A stretch of DNA of 32,064 nt from a bacterium. GTDB lineage: Bacteria > Electryoneota > RPQS01. The notes under the pieces are model-generated. The model was not told the origin of the DNA. It saw only the letters and a program-made list of their open reading frames with translations, and searched no databases. Shown in pieces: positions 1 to 8,159 of this stretch (position 1 is the first letter of the stretch; every line of letters starts with the position of its first letter). Where the stretch lies: the NCBI GenBank assembly GCA_018812265.1, contig JAHJDG010000188.1, forward strand, positions 1-32,064, written 5' to 3'. The translations under genes and the position numbers were made by a program.

Positions 1-1983
1 ACGCACATTCTTCAATACGTGAGTCCGCGGCATCAGGAACGAGCGGCCCGGGCCCTGCGGGAGGTTCTGGACGGACGACCCGTCCAACTGGACTGCAATC
101 TGGTCCGGCAGGATAACGGGGAGATTACCGTTTTCATTTCGGCCAATCCCATGTTGGAAGGCGAGGCCGTCACCGGAGGCTTGGGGGTGGCCAGAGACGT
201 TACCGAGAAGCGGCGGCTGGAGGAACAGATCCGCGAATCGGAGCGCCGCTACCGGGCGCTGACCGAGAATGCCTACGATGCGATCATGCTGGTGGAGCCG
301 GAAACCTGCATAATTGTGGATGCGAATCCGCAGGCCGAAGAGCTGACCGGCTATACTCGCGCCGAACTGCTGAGGATGTCGGTACTCGATCTTCGACGGC
401 GAAATCAAGCCAAAGAGGTGAAAGAGCGTATTGAGGCGGTGATGTGCGCCGGCGTGGGTCGTTTCGAGGACACCCCCCTTATTCGCAAGGACGGCTACGA
501 GGTGTTCGTGGATACGGCCGCCAGCGTGTATGAGTTGGAGGGAAAACGATACTATCAAGCGATCATTCGCGATATCTCCCAGCAGAAGCGAATGAACGAA
601 GCGCTGCAGAAGCGGATTCTGGAGCTTCAGATTCTTGCCGAAGTCAGCGATGCACTACAGTCGGTGGTGGACCTGCCAAGCGTAATGGGCATTGTTCTTA
701 CCGGAGTGACGGCCGGCAAGGGGCTGGGCTTCAATCGTGCCTTTGTGCTCAGCTATAACAAGCAGACCAGTGAAATGCGGGGAGAAGCGGGATTGGGTCC
801 GAGCTCGGCCGAAGAGGCCGGCCGCATCTGGGCTGAACTCGCCACGAAGCCCATGTCACTGTCCGATATTTTCGAGGAACGATTGCATCGGGCGTCGTTT
901 GAATCGGATGCGACGTTTGAATACGCGCGCCGTTTCATCATTTCGCTGGATGACGACCTGAACGTCTTTGCCCAGTCGGTGAGAAATCGTGAAACCATCC
1001 GGGTGGATCGTCGCGTTCAGGATCCGCATTTGCCGGAAGATTTCGTCGGTCTGTACGGAGCCGAGGAATTCGCCATTGTGCCTCTCTTGACCCGCGATGA
1101 CGTGATGGGAGTTCTGCTGGTGGACAACCTGTTCACGCGGCACCCGATCCGCGATGATGATCTCAATCGGCTGAAACTCTTTGCCAACAGTGCGGCCTCC
1201 GCCATTGAGCGCAGCCGGCTGCTCGTGAGTCTCGAACGCCGTCTGCATGAGCTTACGCTGATCAATCAGGATCTGAAGGTCAGTCGTGACCGGTTGATCC
1301 AGACCGAGCGGTTGTCGGCGATCGGTGAGGTGGCGGCTAATGTGGCTCACGAAATCCGCAATCCGCTAACCGCCGTTGGCGGATTCGCCCGCAGCATCTA
1401 CGGATCGCTCCCGGAAGGCGACAAGAATCGGCGAAAGATCGAAGTCATCCTTGAAGAGACGGACCGGCTGGAACAGATGCTGTCGTCGCTTCTCGAGTTC
1501 ACGCGTCCCGCGGTGCCGCGCTTCACGGAACTCGATCTCAACGGCCTTATTCTGCAGACGATCCATTTCATGGACGCCGAAATCGAGGCGAACACCGTGC
1601 GGGTGGTGTTCGAACTTGACACCGAGCTTCCGCGGGTCTGGGCTGACAGCCAGCAGATCAGGCAGGTGCTGCTGAATATCATACGAAACTCGTTGCAGGA
1701 GATGAAGAACGGCGGAATCCTCACGATCTCAACGCAGACGTTGCGGGATGAAGTCGCGATGGCCGTGCGGGACACCGGCCCCGGAATTCCTCCCGAGAAT
1801 CTCGAAAAGATCTTCGAGGCGTTCTTCACAACGAAAGCCGCCGGCTCGGGTCTTGGACTGCCGGTCTGTTCCCAGATTATCCGCAACCACAACGGCCGAA
1901 TCGAGGCATCGTCGCGTCCGGGGGAGGGAGCCCAGTTCATAATCACTTTGCCGGCTGCGGGAAAGCTACTTGATTCTTACTGA
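1..1983 (+). CDS. PAS/GAF sensor histidine kinase, 5' end outside the window
   Basis: This is a multi-domain sensor kinase that would sense a signal, autophosphorylate on histidine and pass phosphate to a response regulator. The reading frame is open to base 1, and the first residues are the end of a PAS/PAC domain, so the gene starts upstream; the GTG at 19 is probably internal. Numbering from that GTG, a second PAS domain spans about 74-196, a GAF domain 205-405, a short coiled linker follows, and the HisKA helix has the motif AHEIRNPL with phospho-acceptor H444. The ATPase domain (about 540-650) shows the N box (NIIRNS), G1 (DTGPGIPP), F box (FEAFFTTK) and G2 (GSGLGLP). No transmembrane segment is visible in the part present. 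The kinase is of the AtoS/ZraS type, whose members often partner NtrC-family regulators, but no regulator gene lies downstream. The signal is unknown. Confidence 0.93.
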   Translation, partial: THILQYVSPRHQERAARALREVLDGRPVQLDCNLVRQDNGEITVFISANPMLEGEAVTGGLGVARDVTEKRRLEEQIRESERRYRALTENAYDAIMLVEPETCIIVDANPQAEELTGYTRAELLRMSVLDLRRRNQAKEVKERIEAVMCAGVGRFEDTPLIRKDGYEVFVDTAASVYELEGKRYYQAIIRDISQQKRMNEALQKRILELQILAEVSDALQSVVDLPSVMGIVLTGVTAGKGLGFNRAFVLSYNKQTSEMRGEAGLGPSSAEEAGRIWAELATKPMSLSDIFEERLHRASFESDATFEYARRFIISLDDDLNVFAQSVRNRETIRVDRRVQDPHLPEDFVGLYGAEEFAIVPLLTRDDVMGVLLVDNLFTRHPIRDDDLNRLKLFANSAASAIERSRLLVSLERRLHELTLINQDLKVSRDRLIQTERLSAIGEVAANVAHEIRNPLTAVGGFARSIYGSLPEGDKNRRKIEVILEETDRLEQMLSSLLEFTRPAVPRFTELDLNGLILQTIHFMDAEIEANTVRVVFELDTELPRVWADSQQIRQVLLNIIRNSLQEMKNGGILTISTQTLRDEVAMAVRDTGPGIPPENLEKIFEAFFTTKAAGSGLGLPVCSQIIRNHNGRIEASSRPGEGAQFIITLPAAGKLLDSY

Positions 1984-1998
1984 GGTATGAGCTATATT
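1970..1998 (+). promoter_or_regulatory. Predicted sigma70-type promoter for the TPR lipoprotein gene
   Basis: A TTGATT box at 1970-1975 is separated by 17 bases from TATATT at 1993-1998. This is close to the TTGACA/TATAAT consensus with ideal spacing. The -35 box lies inside the last codons of the kinase gene. A start site near 2005 would give a leader of about 35 bases, which contains the ribosome binding site GGAGAGG at 2026-2032. This is a prediction from sequence only. Confidence 0.55.
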
Positions 1999-2040
1999 TA
2001 GAACTTTCAACGTACAGAGCCAAGTGGAGAGGTATCTACC

Positions 2041-2457
2041 ATGCTGAAAAGTGCTGCCCGTGCTGCCCTCGTCCTCGTGATTCTGGCGGTAGCAGTGGGG
2101 TGCAAAACCGGACCCAGTCAAGCCGAACTTTTTGACCGGGCTAAGAAGGCACAGGAAGAGAGTAACTTCGCGGGTGCAGTGGAAGCCTACCAGGAAATCG
2201 TCAAGCGCTTTCCCTCCTCTCCCGAGGCACCCCAATGCCAGTTCATGATCGGCTATCTTTATGCCAATCACTTGAATAATATGGATATGGCTGGTCAAGC
2301 ATACCAGAAGTTTATTCGTGACTATCCTGAACATGACCTCGTGAAAGATGCCCAATGGGAACTTGACCATTTGGGGAAGGATGTCAACGAGATCGAGGAG
2401 CTGAACCAGATTTTGACGCGTGATTCTGCCGAGGCCAAAGCTGATACCGCAAGGTGA
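2041..2457 (+). CDS. Small TPR lipoprotein (BamD/YbgF-like)
   Basis: This is a 138-residue exported lipoprotein. The N-terminus is a lipoprotein signal peptide with a hydrophobic stretch (residues 8-19) ending in AVGC, so C21 is the likely lipidation site. Alanine at -3 is a little unusual for a lipobox. The rest has tetratricopeptide-like helices: one repeat around 30-60 with a YQEIVKRFPSSPEA signature and a second around 65-100 with YQKFIRDYPEHD. This spacing is typical of the outer-membrane assembly lipoprotein BamD and of YbgF/CpoB proteins, but at 138 residues it is much shorter than BamD, so I do not assign it to the BAM complex. The ATG at 2041 is supported by GGAGAGG eight bases upstream. 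The gene appears monocistronic, with a promoter before it and a terminator after it. Its specific role is not known. Confidence 0.88.
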   Translation: MLKSAARAALVLVILAVAVGCKTGPSQAELFDRAKKAQEESNFAGAVEAYQEIVKRFPSSPEAPQCQFMIGYLYANHLNNMDMAGQAYQKFIRDYPEHDLVKDAQWELDHLGKDVNEIEELNQILTRDSAEAKADTAR

Positions 2458-2486
2458 TGGCCTATTTTTATGATATGTAAACGTTT

Positions 2487-2509
2487 AGATCCCCTTCTGG
2501 GGATCTTTT
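2487..2509 (+). terminator. Rho-independent terminator after the TPR lipoprotein gene
   Basis: A perfect 8-bp stem, AGATCCCC (2487-2494) with GGGGATCT (2499-2506), closes a TTCT loop and runs into a T tract at 2506-2509. The flanks can pair further after a short T-T mismatch (AACG at 2480-2483 with CGTT at 2510-2513). It separates the lipoprotein gene from the Bat operon. Confidence 0.85.
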
Positions 2510-2512
2510 CGT

Positions 2513-2541
2513 TTGATCGGAACTTTATCGCTATGTGAAAT
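2513..2541 (+). promoter_or_regulatory. Possible promoter of the Bat operon
   Basis: TTGATC at 2513-2518 is followed, after 17 bases, by TGAAAT at 2536-2541. Each box matches the sigma70 consensus at four of six positions. It lies directly after the terminator and before the moxR start at 2601, where an operon promoter is expected. If real, a start near 2548 rules out the in-frame GTG at 2535 as the moxR initiation codon. Confidence 0.35.
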
Positions 2542-2600
2542 GTTTACTCCACGAGTTTCAATCCATACCAACTGTTTCGACAAACACTTACAAGACGCAA

Positions 2601-3590
2601 ATGGACCAAGACATCCGTGAACTGACGCACCGGATCGAGCGCGAGTCGGAGCTCGCCGACCGGGTCCTGACAGAAACCGGCAAGCTGCTATTCGGTCAGC
2701 GCTACATGATGGAACGGCTGATGATCGGGCTGTTCGCCGGAGGCCATGTGCTCCTTGAAGGGGTGCCCGGTCTAGCCAAGACTCTGGCGGTGAAAACACT
2801 GGCCGCCACGATGCAGGCCAAATTCCAGCGGATTCAGTTCACCCCCGATCTTCTGCCGGCCGACTTGATCGGGACGCTCGTGTACAATCAAAAAGACGGA
2901 CAATTCACGACGAGGAAGGGTCCGATCTTCGCGAACTTCGTGCTGGCCGATGAAATCAATCGCGCCCCCGCCAAGGTTCAATCGGCCTTGCTCGAAGCGA
3001 TGCAGGAGCGGCAGGTGACGATCGGAGACCACACCTTCCCGCTGACCGAGCCGTTTCTCGTTCTGGCCACGCAGAATCCCATCGAGCAGGAGGGAACCTA
3101 CCCGCTTCCCGAAGCGCAGGTGGATCGTTTCATGCTGAAGATCAAGATTGACTATCCGCGGCGGGAGGACGAAGTCCGGATTATGCGCGCCTATTCCAAA
3201 GCGGCCGTACCGGACGTGGCGGCGGTGGTGGCGGCCGATGAAGTCACCAAGATTCGCGGGTTGATCGAGACGATTTACGTGGATCCGAAAATCGAGAACT
3301 ACGTTCTGGACATCGTGTTCGCCACCCGTCAACCGGAACAGTTCAAGCTGACCGATCTGCGTCCGCTCATTCAGTACGGCGCTTCGCCCCGCGCGTCCAT
3401 TTATCTCCTGAAGGCGGCCCGCGCGCACGCGTTCCTTCGTCGTCGCGGCTACGTCGTTCCCGAAGATATTCGAGCCATCGGGCTGGACGTATTGCGCCAT
3501 CGCGTGACGGTCACCTACGAGGCCGAGGCCGAGGAGATCTCGTCGGAGGACGTCGTCAACAAGATCTTCAACGCCATCGAAGTGCCGTAG
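2601..3590 (+). CDS. MoxR-family AAA+ ATPase of the Bat operon
   Basis: This 329-residue AAA+ ATPase belongs to the MoxR family, which acts as a chaperone on von Willebrand A (VWA) domain partners. Visible motifs are Walker A GVPGLAKT (K60), Walker B LADEIN (D117, E118), sensor 1 ATQNP (N159) and the arginine of VDRFMLK (R176). The C-terminal lid includes the family-typical segment YGASPRASIYLLKAARAHA. The length is usual for MoxR. I chose the ATG at 2601 because the family starts just before the helix containing RIERE. A GTG at 2535 is in frame but has no homology-like sequence after it and falls on a possible -10 box. It is the first gene of an eight-gene Bat cluster, and the DUF58 and VWA genes downstream encode its expected clients. 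That partnership is inferred from family knowledge and gene order. Confidence 0.95.
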   Translation: MDQDIRELTHRIERESELADRVLTETGKLLFGQRYMMERLMIGLFAGGHVLLEGVPGLAKTLAVKTLAATMQAKFQRIQFTPDLLPADLIGTLVYNQKDGQFTTRKGPIFANFVLADEINRAPAKVQSALLEAMQERQVTIGDHTFPLTEPFLVLATQNPIEQEGTYPLPEAQVDRFMLKIKIDYPRREDEVRIMRAYSKAAVPDVAAVVAADEVTKIRGLIETIYVDPKIENYVLDIVFATRQPEQFKLTDLRPLIQYGASPRASIYLLKAARAHAFLRRRGYVVPEDIRAIGLDVLRHRVTVTYEAEAEEISSEDVVNKIFNAIEVP

Positions 3591-3598
3591 TCCCCCGT

Positions 3599-4474
3599 AT
3601 GGACACCCGCGAAATTCTCAAGAAAGTCCGCCAGATCGAGATCAAAACGCGCGGTCTGGTGAACGAAGTCATGTCCGGCGAGTACCACGCCGTATTCAAG
3701 GGCCGGGGAATGAATTTCTCCGAAGTCCGTGAATACCAGATCGGCGACGACGTGCGCTAGATTGACTGGAACGTGTCGGCGCGCATGGGACATCCGTATG
3801 TGAAGCTATTCGAAGAGGAGCGCGAGCTCCTCGTAATGCTGCTCTGCGATGTGTCGAGTTCTTCGCATTTCGGGTCGGGCGAAGCGCTGAAAGTCGAGAT
3901 CGCCACCGAACTGGCGGCGGTGCTCGCGTTTTCCGCCATCAAGAACAACGACAAGGTCGGCCTGCTGCTGTTTACCGATCGAATCGAGAAATATGTCCCG
4001 CCGCGCAAGGGCCGGACTCACATCCTTAGAATTCTTCGCGAGCTTCTGACCTTCGAGCCTCAACGCAGCGGAACCGACATTCGGACGGCTCTCGAATACA
4101 TGAATTCGGTGGTGAAAAAGCGGGCGATTGTCTTTCTGATTTCGGACTTCATCAACGAAGGCTACGAGCGCGCGGTGCGAATCGTCGGCCGCAAGCATGA
4201 CCTGACCGCCGTGCATCTCTATGATCTCCGCGAGTATGCGCTTCCCGATGCCGGTCTGCTGCGGGTGCACGACGCCGAAACCGGCGTGCCGCTTTGGATT
4301 GATTCTTCCTCTTCGCGGGTTCGGCGTCAGATCGAGGCCGGCTTTCGGGCCTGGCAATCGTCGGTGCGCGGCGAGTTCATGCGATCCGGCGTGGATTATC
4401 TGGCGCTCGGCACGGATCAAGACTACATCCGTCCGCTCGTAAAATTCTTCAAACAACGGGAACAGCGCCGGTAA
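3599..4474 (+). CDS. DUF58 (VWA-like) protein with an in-frame amber codon
   Basis: DUF58 proteins are about 290 residues and accompany MoxR ATPases. The frame from the ATG at 3599, eight bases after the moxR stop, encodes a normal DUF58 N-terminus (EYHAVFKGRGMNFSEVREYQ). TAG at codon 54 (3758-3760) then interrupts the signature REYxxGDxxRxIDW between R53 and IDW. The same frame continues without another stop to 4474, through ERELLVMLLCDVSSSSHFGSG-like VWA strands and a normal C-terminus. Read straight through, the product would have 291 codons, the expected size. The only other start is a GTG at 3773 just after the stop, which would give a 233-residue protein lacking the N-terminal part. Explanations are a nonsense mutation, a base error, or read-through. 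Six other genes in this window end in TAG, so general TAG reassignment is unlikely. Automated annotation would probably call only 3773-4474. Confidence 0.85.
3758..3760 (+). other. In-frame TAG inside the DUF58 gene
   Basis: The amber codon is codon 54 counted from the ATG at 3599 and sits in the sequence GDDVR-stop-IDWNVSARMG. In the family this position is variable, often serine, alanine or arginine. TCG (serine) to TAG is a single base change. No reading-frame shift is needed, because the same frame is intact on both sides. Confidence 0.9.
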
Positions 4475-4475
4475 G

Positions 4476-5384
4476 ATGCGGGTCTTGATCTGGCTTCTCA
4501 TATGGGTGGTGTTTCCCACGCTCGCTCTGGGCGCGCAACTGGAAACGAGCCTTATTCCGAACACCGCGCACATCGGCGATACGCTGCAATTGAGGATTCG
4601 CGTGAAGGGAGCGGAAGGCACGCCGATTCGTTTTATTCCGCCGGATAATGAGGACTTCGTCGTTCTGCGCGTGGATTCCTCGAACATCGGCGCGGCCAAT
4701 GAAATCTCCTTCATTCTGGCGCTGTACGATCTCGGACAGTTCACGCTCCCTCAGTTGCCGGTGCTCGTGGGATCGGCCCCCGCCGAGACGTTGTGGACTC
4801 CGTTGCTCAGCGCCACCATTTCGCCCCTTCTTCCCGACTCCGCTCAATCTCCGCTGCCCCTCAAACCATATCGCAGTCATCCCTTTCAGTGGCGCGAGCT
4901 TCTCGCGTGGTGGTGGATCTTGGCTTTGGCGGTCATCGCAGGGATTGCCTATTGGCTCTGGCACCGCTACAGTCGTAAGAGCACGGGAGCGCCGGGCGCA
5001 CCGAAGATTCCGCTGCTGCCTCCGCACGATGAAGCGGTACGGTCGCTGATCCTGCTTCGCGACAAGAAATATCCGGCGCGGGGCATGCTCAAGGAATTTT
5101 TCACCGAATACTCGCACGTCATGCGCCGCTATCTCGAACGTCGCTTCGAGTTTCCCGCCCTCGAAATGACCACCTTCGACTTGGAAAACGAGCTTGGCGA
5201 CGGCAACTATCCCGCCAGCCTCGCCGAGCGTCTGCTGCCGGTTCTTCGCGAGGCGGATCTGGTGAAGTTTGCGAAACACGTTCCCGATTTCCAGCGCTGC
5301 GATGGTTGCATTGATCTTGGTTTTGAACTCGTAGAGCTGACTCGCTCGCGGCCGGAGAACACGCAGGAGGCGTTGGCGGCATGA
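4476..5384 (+). CDS. BatD-like/DUF4381-like membrane protein of the Bat operon
   Basis: This 302-residue protein has a signal peptide (residues 1-19, ending ALGA), a periplasmic beta-rich domain of about 115 residues that resembles the start of BatD proteins (TAHIGDTLQLRIRV), one transmembrane helix around 140-165 (LAWWWILALAVIAGIAYWLW), and a charged cytosolic tail containing a PPHDEAVRSLILLRDKKY-like stretch. That layout is common for the extra membrane protein placed between DUF58 and batA in Bat clusters. It probably joins a membrane complex with the VWA proteins. The ATG at 4476 follows the DUF58 stop by one base, and the stop overlaps the batA start as ATGA, so translation is likely coupled. 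The family label is by resemblance; the exact Pfam family was not checked. Confidence 0.82.
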   Translation: MRVLIWLLIWVVFPTLALGAQLETSLIPNTAHIGDTLQLRIRVKGAEGTPIRFIPPDNEDFVVLRVDSSNIGAANEISFILALYDLGQFTLPQLPVLVGSAPAETLWTPLLSATISPLLPDSAQSPLPLKPYRSHPFQWRELLAWWWILALAVIAGIAYWLWHRYSRKSTGAPGAPKIPLLPPHDEAVRSLILLRDKKYPARGMLKEFFTEYSHVMRRYLERRFEFPALEMTTFDLENELGDGNYPASLAERLLPVLREADLVKFAKHVPDFQRCDGCIDLGFELVELTRSRPENTQEALAA

Positions 5385-6364
5385 CGTTTGCGAATCCGCA
5401 GATGTTCTGGATGCTGCTCGTACTGCCGGTCATGGTGTACGTGCATTTCTGGTGGGAGAATCGGCGGACGAGCGACTTCCGCTATCCGACCATCGCCCAC
5501 GCCGCGCGTTCAGTCAAGACGTGGCGAATTCGCTTTCGACACGTTCCGTTTCTGCTGCGGCTTGTCGCGGTCGCTTTGCTCGTCGTGGTACTGGCCCGGC
5601 CTCAACTGCACGACCGTGAGATCAAACGAAGCGTCGAGGGAATTGACATCATTCTTTGTCTCGACACGTCCACCTCGATGGCGGCGGAGGATCTTACGCC
5701 CAATCGCCTGGAAGCCGCCAAGAAAGTTGCCGCCGAGTTTGTGGAGGGGCGCTTCTCGGATCGCATCGGCATTGTCCCGTTTGCGGCCCAGAGTTTCACA
5801 CAATGCCCGCTCACAACCGACTATTCGATCGTGGTGAGTCTGCTCGAAGACTTGCACATGGGAATGGTCGAGGACGGAACCGCCATCGGAATGGCGCTGG
5901 CCACCGCACTGAATCGTCTGCGCGAGTCCGATGCGAAGAGCAAGGTCGTGATTCTGCTTACCGACGGGCAGAATAATCGGGGTGAAATTGATCCCGTGAC
6001 GGCCGCTCAAGCGGCACAGGCGCTCGGAATTCGCGTGTATACGATCGGCGTTGGTACGCGCGGCGAAGCTCCCTATCCGGTGGAAACGGTATTCGGAAAA
6101 CGCTACCAGAATATTCCCGTCAATATTGACGAGGACATGCTGAACGAAATCGCGAAGCTCAGCGGCGGCCAGTATTTTCGGGCGACGGATAATCGCGCCC
6201 TTCGCAATATCTACGCCGAGATTGACCGGCTTGAGCGCACCCGGATCAGCGTAGAAGAATACCGGCGGGTGGCCGAGATGTTCGGACCCTGGCTTTGGGC
6301 GGCCATCCTGTGTATGATGCTCGACGTGCTGTTCGGGGCAATCGTGGTGAGGAAATCGCCGTGA
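5381..6364 (+). CDS. batA: BatA-like membrane-anchored VWA protein
   Basis: This is a 327-residue BatA homolog. Two N-terminal hydrophobic segments (about 8-25 and 55-74) precede a VWA domain (about 90-265), and a C-terminal transmembrane helix lies at about 302-323. The metal-ion-dependent adhesion site looks intact: D95, S97 and S99 in DTSTS, T167 in DGTAIG, and D195 in LLTDGQNN. BatA and BatB are inner-membrane proteins named for Bacteroides aerotolerance; the biochemical role remains unsettled, and stress resistance or envelope maintenance with MoxR is the usual view. The start is the ATG of the ATGA overlap with the gene before. The end overlaps batB as GTGA. It is clearly paralogous to batB next door, sharing the FxQCPLTTDY or HCPLTTDY segment. 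Confidence 0.93.
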   Translation: MTFANPQMFWMLLVLPVMVYVHFWWENRRTSDFRYPTIAHAARSVKTWRIRFRHVPFLLRLVAVALLVVVLARPQLHDREIKRSVEGIDIILCLDTSTSMAAEDLTPNRLEAAKKVAAEFVEGRFSDRIGIVPFAAQSFTQCPLTTDYSIVVSLLEDLHMGMVEDGTAIGMALATALNRLRESDAKSKVVILLTDGQNNRGEIDPVTAAQAAQALGIRVYTIGVGTRGEAPYPVETVFGKRYQNIPVNIDEDMLNEIAKLSGGQYFRATDNRALRNIYAEIDRLERTRISVEEYRRVAEMFGPWLWAAILCMMLDVLFGAIVVRKSP

Positions 6365-7416
6365 TCCGTTTTGAGCATCCGCTCCTACTCTGGTTTCTGC
6401 TGCTCGTACCGGTTTGGGTCTTCGCGTGGCAGTGGCTACTCGGAAGACGGAAGCGGCTGGCCGAGCGGTTCGTCAGCGGACGACTCATGGATCGAGTCGC
6501 CGCCTCGTTCAGCGAGCGTCTGCCGCGATTGAAAGCGATGCTGTGGGTGCTGGTGTGGAGTTTGCTCATCGTGGGAGCGGCGAATCCGCAAATCGGCACG
6601 AAACTCGAGGAAGTGAAACGCGAGGGCATTGACATCATCCTGGCCGTGGACGTCTCGAGCAGTATGCAGTGTGAGGATATCGCACCCTCGCGGCTGGAGA
6701 GCTCTAAGCACGAAATCCTGCAGCTTCTAAGCGGCTTGAAGGGTGATCGAGTGGGAATCGTCGCCTTCGCCGGTTCGGCGATCATGCACTGTCCCCTCAC
6801 GACCGACTACGGAGCGGTGCGCTTGCTAGTTCGCGTATTGGAACCGAATCTGGTTCCCGAACCGGGAACGGCGCTGGCGGAAGCGATGAGTCTTGCGAAA
6901 CGGTCGTTCAATGCGCCGGACGTAAAAAGCCGCGTTCTGGTGATTATTACCGACGGCGAGGATCACGAAGAGCAAGCCATCGAAACGGCGCGCGAAATTG
7001 CCGCCGAAGGCATCCGAATCTACACGATCGGAATGGGAACACCGCAGGGAGCTCCGATCCCGCTGAAAGACGAACGGGGACGGGATGTCGGCTTCAAGCG
7101 CGACAAAAATGGCGTCGTAGTGGTCACGCGACTGAACGAAGTCCTGATGGATCGCGTGGCGCAGGCGGGGGGAGGCAAATACCTGCGCGGGACGAGCAGT
7201 GGCCGGGAGCTCGGAGCAATCTGGGCGGACATCGGTTCGATGGAAAAACAGGAATTCGGCAAGAAACAGTTTGCGGCCTTTGAAGACCGCTTTCAGTATT
7301 TCGTTCTGCCCGCGCTGCTGCTCTTTCTGGCCGAGTTTTTCGTCCCGGAACGGAAGGGACGACGCCGGCGGACTCGCATCGCACTTCCGCATGCCGCCGA
7401 GGAGGTGAAAGGATGA
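6361..7416 (+). CDS. batB: BatB-like membrane-anchored VWA protein
   Basis: This is a 351-residue VWA protein of the BatB type. The GTG start at 6361 overlaps the batA stop (GTGA); an upstream in-frame ATG at 6295 would cut 70 bases into batA and adds non-conserved residues, so I reject it. Hydrophobic segments lie at about 8-27 and 58-74, the VWA domain at about 90-290, and a last membrane helix at about 320-338 (FQYFVLPALLLFLAEFF). The metal site is intact, with D97, S99 and S101 in DVSSS, T170 in PGTALAEA and D198 in ITDGEDHEEQ. It probably works with BatA and the MoxR ATPase at the inner membrane. The stop overlaps batC as ATGA. Confidence 0.93.
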   Translation: MIRFEHPLLLWFLLLVPVWVFAWQWLLGRRKRLAERFVSGRLMDRVAASFSERLPRLKAMLWVLVWSLLIVGAANPQIGTKLEEVKREGIDIILAVDVSSSMQCEDIAPSRLESSKHEILQLLSGLKGDRVGIVAFAGSAIMHCPLTTDYGAVRLLVRVLEPNLVPEPGTALAEAMSLAKRSFNAPDVKSRVLVIITDGEDHEEQAIETAREIAAEGIRIYTIGMGTPQGAPIPLKDERGRDVGFKRDKNGVVVVTRLNEVLMDRVAQAGGGKYLRGTSSGRELGAIWADIGSMEKQEFGKKQFAAFEDRFQYFVLPALLLFLAEFFVPERKGRRRRTRIALPHAAEEVKG

Positions 7417-8159
7417 ACAGGCACCGGCTTTGGATAGCGGTCACGGGCGTGCTGCTCGCGATAGCTTGGGCGTGCGCGTCTCCGCGTCACGAGGTGAACA
7501 AAGGAAATGAAGCCGCTCAGAATGGCAGACCCGACGAAGCCCTGACGCACTATCGCCGCGCCCTCGAACAGCACGGCGACAGTTCGGTTGTACTGTACGA
7601 CGTGGGAAACGTTTTTCACGAAAACGGCGAATACGAGCCGGCCGTGCAGGCCTTTCTGCACTCATTGAATCCGAAGGAATCGCTCTCTCAGCAGAGTGAA
7701 ACGTTATACAATTTGGGGAACAGCCTGTTTCAGAGCCAGCAGTATGACAAGGCGATCTCCGCCTATATTGAGTCCCTGAAGCGGAACTCGTCCGACGAGC
7801 AGGCGAAATACAATCTTGAGCTCGCCCGTCGGATGTTGCAGGAACAAAAACAGGAACAGCAGCAAGACCGACAGCAGGATCAATCGGAACCGAAGCAGGA
7901 TCAGCAAGACCAGCAACAAAAACCTCAAGAAGAAGAGAACCAGCAAGAGCAGCAGGACCAACAGCAACAGCAGCAACCGCAACCGAACCAACCGGAGCAA
8001 GAGGAGCATCAACAAACACAACAGGCTTTGCAGCAACAGATGACTCCCGAAGAAGCGGAACGGCTGCTTAACGCGCTTCTGCAGAATGAGCAAGATGCCC
8101 TGAAGGAGGCCCGCAAGGTGAAGGTTATGGCCAGAGCGAAGCGGGAGAAAGACTGGTGA
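7413..8159 (+). CDS. batC: BatC-like TPR lipoprotein with a glutamine-rich tail
   Basis: This 248-residue protein has a lipoprotein-type signal peptide with AWAC at 18-21, so C21 may be lipidated, although tryptophan in the lipobox is unusual. Three TPR units follow (about 27-138), with signatures such as ALTHYRRALEQHGD, YNLGNSLFQSQQYDKAISAY and KYNLELARRM. Residues 143-209 are a low-complexity run in which about half the residues are glutamine. A short conserved-looking end (MTPEEAERLLNALLQNEQDALKEARK) is typical of BatC. The tail probably forms a flexible or coiled segment. BatC is thought to act as a periplasmic scaffold for BatA/BatB and BatD; this is family knowledge. Both ends overlap neighbours (ATGA at the start, GTGA at the end). 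Confidence 0.9.
   Translation: MNRHRLWIAVTGVLLAIAWACASPRHEVNKGNEAAQNGRPDEALTHYRRALEQHGDSSVVLYDVGNVFHENGEYEPAVQAFLHSLNPKESLSQQSETLYNLGNSLFQSQQYDKAISAYIESLKRNSSDEQAKYNLELARRMLQEQKQEQQQDRQQDQSEPKQDQQDQQQKPQEEENQQEQQDQQQQQQPQPNQPEQEEHQQTQQALQQQMTPEEAERLLNALLQNEQDALKEARKVKVMARAKREKDW
7839..8039 (+). repeat. Low-complexity CAG/CAA-rich coding segment in batC
   Basis: This imperfect repeat of CAG and CAA codons, mixed with GAA, GAG, GAC and AAG, encodes residues 143-209 of BatC. About 36 of 67 residues are glutamine, most of the rest being glutamate, aspartate, lysine, proline or asparagine. Codons alternate, so the tract is not a pure microsatellite. Glutamine-rich tails are common in BatC homologs. 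Confidence 0.8.

Noticed and set aside
2535-2600. In-frame GTG upstream of moxR as an alternative start
   Set aside because: The extra residues do not resemble MoxR N-termini, and the GTG coincides with a candidate -10 promoter region.
3599-4474. General TAG recoding in this organism
   Set aside because: moxR, batE, accA, accC, the amidase and the PspC gene end at TAG at the expected protein lengths, and only the DUF58 gene has an internal TAG.
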